Shown: positions 6,735 through 10,721 of the stretch, in pieces
How positions within the stretch are numbered: the stretch's first letter is position 1
Layout of the letters: each line of letters begins with the position of its first letter
NCBI GenBank assembly: GCA_934133115.1
Contig: CAKPAV010000034.1
Location: forward strand, 1 to 10,721
Length of the DNA: 10,721 bases
Reading direction: 5' to 3'
Origin: an uncultured Bacilli bacterium
Lineage (GTDB): Bacteria > Bacillota_I > Bacilli_A > RFN20 > CAG-826
Translations under genes and position numbers: made by a program
The notes under the pieces: model-generated
Database searches by the model: none
Told to the model about the DNA's origin: nothing
What the model saw: only the letters and a program-made list of their open reading frames with translations

Positions 6735-7373
6735 ATGCGAACATTTTATAATGAAAATGGAAAACCAATTAGGAGTGTAGCTATACCATTTGAGGAAATT
6801 CCAGAAGAATATGAGCTAAGACCTATAAAGTTAGACGGATTTAAAGACATTTCTTATTTAGGTTTCATTAGAGAATTATCTGAATCTAGCGATGATTTTA
6901 AAACCTTACTTAAGAATAATGAAGATGCAATAGGTGCTAATATATTATCCCACCTTGCATATGATTATCTTCAGTCTGCAATTTGCTTACAAAAGAGTGT
7001 TATGGATGATAGATATTGCTCAAATCTAGTTGCTTCTCATTATGTAATTCCTTGCATTTTTTGTTGTAGGCACGCAATAGAATTGAAACTAAAGCAATGT
7101 GTTTATGTTGTGAGCAAAGAAAAGCCTAACAATCATATAATAATTGATTTATGGAAAAAAATAATTAGCAAGAAATCTGGGAATGGACTAAATAAATTAA
7201 ACGATTTTATTTGTGAAATTAATGTAATGGATAGCAATGAAATTGTTATGCGATATGGATTGGATAAAAATTTAAAATTACTAAAGGAAAAGTACTTGAT
7301 TGATATTGATGCTTTGATTGAAAATACTAAATATTTATTCAATGTGTTAGCAGTAGAATGCTCTTGTTTTTAG
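6735..7373 (+). CDS. HEPN-like protein
   Basis: A 212-residue soluble protein. Its middle resembles a HEPN-superfamily all-helical fold: RHAIELKLK at 112-120, then NHIIIDLWKKI at 133-142, recalling the common RHAIELxLK...GHDLxxLW pattern, and RYGLD at 173-177. HEPN proteins are often RNases in toxin-antitoxin and antiphage systems, but the canonical RX4-6H catalytic motif is not visible, so enzymatic activity is uncertain. Residues 1-60 are a separate, Glu-rich region I do not recognise. GTAGG lies about 7 bp before the ATG. It is followed at 14 bp by an ASCH gene and then a metallopeptidase, one operon downstream of iteron module A. Confidence 0.7.
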   Translation: MRTFYNENGKPIRSVAIPFEEIPEEYELRPIKLDGFKDISYLGFIRELSESSDDFKTLLKNNEDAIGANILSHLAYDYLQSAICLQKSVMDDRYCSNLVASHYVIPCIFCCRHAIELKLKQCVYVVSKEKPNNHIIIDLWKKIISKKSGNGLNKLNDFICEINVMDSNEIVMRYGLDKNLKLLKEKYLIDIDALIENTKYLFNVLAVECSCF

Positions 7374-7387
7374 AGGGTAATATTAAT

Positions 7388-7762
7388 ATGTTTGGACTTA
7401 CAATGATTAAGGATTATCTAAATGAAATCCTAGATGGTTCTAAAACCTTTGATGCAAGAAGTTATCCAACTAATAAAAGAGGTAAGATTGCATTATTAGA
7501 TTCTAGATCAATGAAAATATATGGAACCATTGAACTTGTTGGATGTAGAGCAATAAGCGCCGAAGAATATTGCTCTTGGCATCAAACTGGTAGATTCAAA
7601 AATCTTATATTTCAAGTTGATGATGAGAATAAGAAGTACTATGCTTATGACTTCAAGAATCCACAAAGACTAGCCAAACCAATTAAAGTTTATGCTGAGA
7701 AGCATACTTGGGTAGAGATACCAGATAATACTGAATTCTATTATATGGATTCTTTGTTTTGA
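7388..7762 (+). CDS. ASCH-domain protein
   Basis: A 124-residue protein with the ASCH/PUA-like pattern: ILDGSKTFDARSYPTNKRGKIAL at about 14-36 (GSKT 17-20 and Arg24 are the usual conserved positions), a strand GTIELVGCRA (46-55), and a closing stretch NPQRLAKPIKV (91-101) before the WVEI strand. ASCH folds bind RNA or nucleotides, and some members have nuclease or amidohydrolase activity; which applies is unknown. The start at 7388 is preferred because GAGGG (7373-7377) precedes it; a start at 7358 would overlap the HEPN gene. It is 14 bp after that gene and 14 bp before the metallopeptidase. Confidence 0.75.
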   Translation: MFGLTMIKDYLNEILDGSKTFDARSYPTNKRGKIALLDSRSMKIYGTIELVGCRAISAEEYCSWHQTGRFKNLIFQVDDENKKYYAYDFKNPQRLAKPIKVYAEKHTWVEIPDNTEFYYMDSLF

Positions 7763-7776
7763 TTGGAGGAACATTG

Positions 7777-8346
7777 ATGGAAAAGAATGAATTGCAATTA
7801 TTATCAACATCATATGCGCCTATAATTAAAGACTTAATTAAAAAAGATGCTAAATTCTTCATGTTCAAAGAAACCATAAAGTGGGCCTTTAACTATGGTG
7901 AAGAAAGTGCAGTAATAGCAGCAGTTGGAAAGGATAATGTTATTCATATTAATTTATTTTCAGTAATGAATCATTATATGAATAAAGACTTGTATACTGT
8001 TGAATACTTTTTGCTTCACGAAATTAGACATATATTCCAACATCTAATTATTGATGATTATCAGAATGGAAGAGAAGTGCCATTTGATTCTAAATTGGTA
8101 GAGCAATGGATATTCGAAGATAATAAAGAAAACTATATTAAAGCATTGGATGAAAATGGCAATGAGAATGATGGTTACTTTAAACAAGATATAGAGATAG
8201 ATGCATATGCTTTTTCTTTGGCAGTTATGAAGTATAAATATGATAAAAAACTAATACAACATCTATACGTTCCACATCAATTTGGAGATGCCTTTTGGAG
8301 CATAGTCAACGATTTGATTAGGTACTTTAAAGAAGAAAAGTTATAA
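7777..8346 (+). CDS. HExxH zinc metallopeptidase, ImmA/IrrE-like
   Basis: A 189-residue soluble protein. LLHEIRHIFQH gives the zinc-binding, catalytic HExxH at residues 81-85 (Glu82 catalytic). The likely third ligand is Glu140 in DIEIDAYAFSLAV, a pattern resembling the ExxA helix of ImmA/IrrE-type gluzincins, which cleave repressors or antitoxins and control mobile elements. No signal peptide, so a cytosolic target is expected. GGAGG (7765-7769) lies 7 bp before this ATG; an upstream TTG (7759) is in frame but would bury the ribosome binding site. Third gene of the HEPN-ASCH operon; a neighbour protein is a reasonable substrate (inference). A TTTGTCAGCA repeat starts on the base after its stop. 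Confidence 0.72.
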   Translation: MEKNELQLLSTSYAPIIKDLIKKDAKFFMFKETIKWAFNYGEESAVIAAVGKDNVIHINLFSVMNHYMNKDLYTVEYFLLHEIRHIFQHLIIDDYQNGREVPFDSKLVEQWIFEDNKENYIKALDENGNENDGYFKQDIEIDAYAFSLAVMKYKYDKKLIQHLYVPHQFGDAFWSIVNDLIRYFKEEKL

Positions 8347-8444
8347 TTTGTCAGCATTACAATAGTCGCACACCCCGAAAAATAGGGGTTTGTCAGCACT
8401 TATTATAACCGCACCCATGTTGAGACGGTTTGTTTGCTGACAAA
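8347..8444. repeat. TTTGTCAGCA repeat array
   Basis: TTTGTCAGCA occurs at 8347-8356 and 8389-8398 in direct orientation and as its exact reverse complement TGCTGACAAA at 8435-8444. Near copies are TTTGCCAGCA (8552-8561) and CTTGTCAGCA (8628-8637). The first two copies also share a loose tail (TTA, ATA, CGCAC). A weak ACCCC/GGGGT hairpin lies between them (8372-8389). The first copy abuts the metallopeptidase TAA. Mixed orientation resembles a mobile-element end or recombination site more than a plain operator. Confidence 0.75.
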
Positions 8445-8714
8445 GAAATAAGCCAAAATAGCTAAAAATAGGGTTAAAATGGCATATTTTAAGGCATTTT
8501 CATCTTATTTTGGATAATTGGAGTTTGTAGCGGTTCAATTGATATTATAAGTTTGCCAGCATTTAAGTAGTTTCAACTAAGGGTTGTAACGAAAAAACGA
8601 GATGTCTTAGGAAACATATTTTAGGCACTTGTCAGCAATAAACCCTTGTTTTTATAGAGACAAACATATTGTATTTATAAACATATCGTTTAACTGATTT
8701 TTACTTCCAACTTA

Positions 8715-8743
8715 TTCAAATTTTGGAGTGAAATCAGTATAAT
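8715..8743 (+). promoter_or_regulatory. Probable promoter of a non-coding transcript
   Basis: TTCAAA (8715-8720) and a perfect TATAAT (8738-8743) are 17 bp apart, so transcription should start near 8750. No ribosome-binding-site/ORF pair follows. The first strong terminator downstream ends at 9037, predicting an RNA of about 290 nt. Confidence 0.5.
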
Positions 8744-8909
8744 ATATTTGAGCAGTTGCAAATGCTCCGAAGATAGCACTAAGTATTCGTGTTGCTCCGC
8801 ATTCAAGTACCTATGGGCGGTAATAGATAGCTGTACGCAAGATTAAGGTAATTAATCATGTTTGGCTCCTACCCAGGTAAATGGAGTCTTTTTCTTTACC
8901 ACGAAAGGG

Positions 8910-9008
8910 TGTTTCAAGGGTGTTTCACTTTTTGTTGGGGTGTTTCAAAATTTAAGAGGTGTTTCATTTGTATTACTATAATTGTCCTTATACATATTGA
9001 AAGAACGA
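8910..9008 (+). repeat. Iteron module B (word TGTTTCA)
   Basis: TGTTTCA starts at 8910, 8921, 8941 and 8960 (spacings 11, 20 and 19), usually preceded by GG or GGG. The last copy runs into the core TTTGTATTACTAT (8967-8979) and then ATACATATTGAAAGAACGA (8990-9008). The core-to-distal offset is 23 bp, as in modules A and C. A terminator begins at the end of the module and the nucleotidyltransferase gene follows about 200 bp later. Confidence 0.8.
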
Positions 9009-9037
9009 CTTTGATACGATGCTATCAAGGTTTTTTT
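9009..9037 (+). terminator. Intrinsic terminator
   Basis: CTTTGATA (9009-9016) pairs with TATCAAGG (9023-9030), 8 bp including one G-U, around a 6-nt loop and is followed directly by seven T (9031-9037). This is a strong signal, but no protein gene precedes it within 650 bp, so it probably ends a non-coding transcript. Confidence 0.75.
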
Positions 9038-9083
9038 ATTCTTTAAGAGATTTGAATGTATAGATGCTAAGAATATAATTTTA

Positions 9084-9112
9084 CCTTCATCAATTTTGGT
9101 GGAGGTTTTTTT
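9084..9112 (+). terminator. Second intrinsic terminator
   Basis: CCTTCATCA (9084-9092) pairs with TGGTGGAGG (9097-9105) through nine pairs including G-U, with a 4-nt loop, and seven T follow (9106-9112). Only 47 bp separate it from the previous terminator. The pair insulates the nucleotidyltransferase gene from upstream transcription. Confidence 0.75.
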
Positions 9113-9121
9113 GCTCAGTGG

Positions 9122-9150
9122 TTGTGTTTTTGATGATTTTGTGATAAAAT
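9122..9150 (+). promoter_or_regulatory. Probable promoter of the nucleotidyltransferase gene
   Basis: TTGTGT (9122-9127) and TAAAAT (9145-9150) are 17 bp apart, and TG at 9142-9143 gives an extended -10. It lies just after the double terminator and about 65 bp before the gene start. Confidence 0.5.
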
Positions 9151-9214
9151 AAAAAGATTTAGAAAAGATATTTAATTCTAGATGGGTGGCATGGGCAAAA
9201 AAGGAGATTTTTAT

Positions 9215-9856
9215 ATGTATGAATTTGTAGTAAAAAAAGAATATGCACCTATCCGTGAAGAGATAGAGGCAATCATTAGGAAGGTTCAAAAGATTTTAAA
9301 AAAAGATGATTCAGATAAAACCTTTCAATTTCATTTAATTGGTAGTGGTGGTAGACATCTTATTACAAGAATCAAAGGTGGTAATGCTGGATATGATTTT
9401 GATTACAATCTCGTAATGAACGATAAGTTTAATTGGAAACCATCTATTCGTCAATCATTCTTTGATGCCTTTCAACAAGCAATTAAAGGTACTAGATTTA
9501 CAACAGTTGAAAATTCAACGTCAGTAATTACTATTAAGCAAGTCGATAAGAAGAATAAAAATGTAATAGTTGGATGTGACTTTAGTGTTATATTTTATCC
9601 AAATGATGATGATTCGGGATGTTACAAATATTCTAGATTTAATAAGGGACAGCAAAACTATACTTGGGAAATTAGAAATGTGTCACGCTTTAACAATGAT
9701 AAGCTCGATTGGCTAAAGAATAATTACAAAGGCATTTGGAATGACATTAAAGAAGAATATTTAAAGTTAAAAAATAATAATCCTCAAGCAAAGCATTCAT
9801 TTGTATTATTCCATGAGGCTATTAATAATGTTTATAATCAATGCCAGCAAGAATAA
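9215..9856 (+). CDS. Polymerase-beta-type nucleotidyltransferase
   Basis: A 213-residue soluble protein with the nucleotidyltransferase signature: HLIGSGGR (40-47; the GS motif at 43-44), DFDYNL (61-66; metal-binding Asp61 and Asp63), and a third Asp122 in VGCDFSVIF. All three catalytic carboxylates are present, so it should be active. Family members add nucleotides to RNA, proteins or small molecules, including antitoxins, AMPylating toxins and antiphage signalling enzymes; which applies is unknown. AAGGAG (9201-9206) lies 8 bp before this ATG, so I prefer it to 9182. In frame after the TAA is an acidic 12-residue stretch (9857-9895), so the original protein was probably longer. It is a single-gene unit between iteron modules B and C. 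Confidence 0.75.
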   Translation: MYEFVVKKEYAPIREEIEAIIRKVQKILKKDDSDKTFQFHLIGSGGRHLITRIKGGNAGYDFDYNLVMNDKFNWKPSIRQSFFDAFQQAIKGTRFTTVENSTSVITIKQVDKKNKNVIVGCDFSVIFYPNDDDSGCYKYSRFNKGQQNYTWEIRNVSRFNNDKLDWLKNNYKGIWNDIKEEYLKLKNNNPQAKHSFVLFHEAINNVYNQCQQE

Positions 9857-9895
9857 CAATTCTATGTTGATGAAGACGATGATGATTGGGATTAA
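9857..9895 (+). other. In-frame acidic tail beyond the stop
   Basis: Directly after the nucleotidyltransferase TAA (9854-9856) the same frame reads QFYVDEDDDDWD and then TAA (9893-9895). Such acidic ends are typical protein C-termini and unlikely by chance. The TAA could be a one-base change from CAA, GAA or AAA, so a premature stop or occasional readthrough is plausible. Confidence 0.5.
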
Positions 9896-9901
9896 TAGTG
9901 G

Positions 9902-9988
9902 TATGCCAAAATTTCAAAAGGCATGCCAAGAATTTAAGGGTATGCCAAATTGTATTAAAATCACTCTAATAACACATTTAGAAGTAAG
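9902..9988 (+). repeat. Iteron module C (word TATGCCA)
   Basis: TATGCCA or CATGCCA starts at 9902, 9922 and 9941 (spacings 20 and 19). The last copy leads into the core ATTGTATTAAAAT (9949-9961) and ACACATTTAGAAGTAAG (9972-9988), again 23 bp from core start to distal motif. Core and distal motif are almost those of module A. The first iteron is 7 bp after the acidic-tail stop, a very tight junction. It lies upstream of the Fic-fusion gene. Confidence 0.8.
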
Positions 9989-10169
9989 ATATTTTGATAC
10001 CAATTAATCCTTTTGCACATGCATCAAAAGAAGACACAATTTTAAGAATTGATGATAAAAGAAATTCTAGATTTTTGATTATAATCAATAATATAGATAG
10101 CGTTAAGAGCAAAATAATAATTTCAAAAAATTCAGTTGCTTGCAATTTGTAGATAACTGATGCGTTTTA
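9989..10169. other. Spacer before the Fic-fusion gene
   Basis: About 180 bp with no supported gene. A frame without any start codon, open from about 9989 to TAG at 10150-10152 (54 codons), reads DILIPINPFAHASKEDTILR near its beginning. It could be a gene remnant or chance; I recognise no family. An extended -10 element ends the spacer. Confidence 0.3.
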
Positions 10170-10178
10170 TGGTATAAT
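10170..10178 (+). promoter_or_regulatory. Extended -10 promoter of the Fic-fusion gene
   Basis: TGG followed by a perfect TATAAT (10173-10178) forms an extended -10 element. TTGTAG (10147-10152) is 20 bp upstream, too far for a good -35. Transcription would start near 10185, leaving a leader of only about 11 nt, which fits the weak ribosome binding site (GGTG, 10185-10188). Confidence 0.5.
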
Positions 10179-10195
10179 ATTAATGGTGATAAAAT

Positions 10196-10721
10196 ATGTC
10201 TACAAAAACTCCAATAAGATATTTTAATAAAAAACCTGTAAGGTCAAGGTGGGATGAAGAATCATCATCATGGTTTGTTTGCGCTATAGACTTAATAGCG
10301 GCAGTAGTGGAAACATCAAATCCAAGAATATATTGGTATACAATTAAAACAAGGAATAGTGAGTTATTGGCAAATTGCAAGCAACTGAAAATGACTGCTT
10401 CAGATGGTAAAACTTACGATACTGATTGTTTATCAATTAAAGGCTTGGATGTTCTTTTAGATATTCTTCCAAGAAAACGTAGAAGCATTTTAAAAGAATG
10501 GCTAAAAGGAAATAATGATCCACTTGATGAACAGAGCAAAAAGAAAGCTTATGATTTGATTAATTCGGGAATAATTTATGATATAGAAGTTGGAACAACA
10601 AGAGGACTACAACAAATTCATTCATATCTATTTGATGGACTTTATGATTTTGCTGGAAAAATTAGAGATAAAAATATTTCAAAAGGCGGATTTATGTTCG
10701 CTAATGCTTTGTATTTGCCAA
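10196..10721 (+). CDS. Bro-N-like/Fic fusion protein, 3' end outside window
   Basis: The first 175 codons of a gene cut by the window edge. Residues 7-105 resemble the Bro-N/antirepressor-type domain found on phage proteins ([17 protein letters not shown], then a Trp/Tyr-rich stretch and [13 protein letters not shown]). Residues about 133-175 match the start of a Fic domain: [21 protein letters not shown], then [10 protein letters not shown]. The catalytic HPFxxGNGR motif would lie past the right edge, so activity cannot be judged. Fic enzymes usually transfer AMP to proteins and act as toxins or regulators. No inhibitory (S/T)xxxE(G/N) helix is visible in the part seen. The start is the ATG 18 bp after the extended -10. 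Confidence 0.75.
   Translation, partial: MSTKTPIRYFNKKPVRSRWDEESSSWFVCAIDLIAAVVETSNPRIYWYTIKTRNSELLANCKQLKMTASDGKTYDTDCLSIKGLDVLLDILPRKRRSILKEWLKGNNDPLDEQSKKKAYDLINSGIIYDIEVGTTRGLQQIHSYLFDGLYDFAGKIRDKNISKGGFMFANALYLP

Larger units (their letters stand above)
8347..8909. other. Gene-free stretch between operon and module B
   Basis: No supported ORF lies between the metallopeptidase stop and module B. The stretch holds the TTTGTCAGCA array, an 8-bp inverted repeat CCAAAATA (8453-8460) with TATTTTGG (8506-8513), and a promoter (8715-8743). From about 8750 to 8900 there is a noticeably less AT-rich segment with two GCTCCG copies (near 8764 and 8794). A 62-residue ORF at 8858 was rejected. Confidence 0.5.
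8750..9037 (+). ncRNA. Candidate non-coding transcript
   Basis: The segment is bounded by the promoter at 8715-8743 and the intrinsic terminator at 9009-9037. It is less AT-rich at its 5' part than the flanks and lacks a supported ORF. It contains the whole of iteron module B. No known RNA family (6S, SRP, tmRNA, RNase P) was recognised. The claim rests only on the promoter-terminator pairing. Confidence 0.3.

Noticed and set aside
8474..8500. TGGCATA as the inverted partner of module C
   Set aside because: It lies on the wrong side of the module for a simple element and the match is only 7 bp in AT-rich DNA.
8858..9046. 62-residue plus-strand ORF (MFGSYPGKW...)
   Set aside because: It has no good ribosome binding site, reads through the TGTTTCA iterons and a terminator stem, and its composition (repeated CF, FI) is that of translated repeats.
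9182..9214. Longer N-terminus for the nucleotidyltransferase
   Set aside because: AAGGAG at 9201-9206 lies inside this extension and is correctly placed for the ATG at 9215.
9801..10007. 68-residue ORF across module C
   Set aside because: It is out of frame with the nucleotidyltransferase and translates the iterons; no initiation signal.

Overview
ORGANISM. The window is a very AT-rich bacterial sequence. TGG is used for every Trp, TGA acts as a stop (7760-7762), and ribosome binding sites are of the strong AAGGAGG type. This fits a low-GC Bacillota/Mycoplasmatota-type gut bacterium (Erysipelotrichales or RF39-like) using the standard code, not the Mycoplasma code. The lineage is an inference; no marker gene in the window fixes it.

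LEFT HALF (1-5001) looks like resident chromosome. A short gene end and a terminator (1-96) are followed by a tandem 23-bp repeat. Then come two overlapping genes, a serine carboxylesterase-like hydrolase and an iron-type alcohol dehydrogenase. A YfcE/MJ0936-type phosphodiesterase converges on them tail to tail. After a 420-bp spacer holding three 23-bp repeats at an exact 33-bp period comes a three-gene membrane-stress-like operon: an SPFH/band-7 protein with C-terminal zinc ribbons, a four-helix membrane protein, and a zinc-ribbon plus one-helix protein. A 13-bp hairpin closes it, followed by tRNA-Leu(CAG).

RIGHT HALF (5002-10721) looks accessory. Directly after the tRNA are a structured non-coding stretch, a 47-aa membrane peptide and a membrane-anchored alpha/beta hydrolase. 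Next is a tight three-gene operon (HEPN-like protein, ASCH-domain protein, HExxH zinc metallopeptidase), then about 830 bp without a convincing gene. A polymerase-beta-type nucleotidyltransferase follows, and then the start of a Bro-N/Fic fusion that runs off the window. These are families typical of toxin-antitoxin, antiphage and mobile regions, but no integrase or transposase is present in the window.

MOST UNUSUAL SIGNAL. Upstream of each of the three accessory units (HEPN operon, nucleotidyltransferase, Fic) lies a module of 3-4 short iterons spaced about 20 bp, then a conserved core TTTGTATTAAAAT and, exactly 23 bp after the core start in all three, an AYACAT motif. The core is shared, but the iteron word differs in each: TGTACGCA, TGTTTCA or TATGCCA. 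Two further 23-bp repeat arrays and a TTTGTCAGCA array occupy other intergenic spaces. They may be solo ends of IS21-type elements with different transposase specificity, or heads of a cassette-like mobile unit carrying defence-type genes. The sequence alone cannot decide between these.
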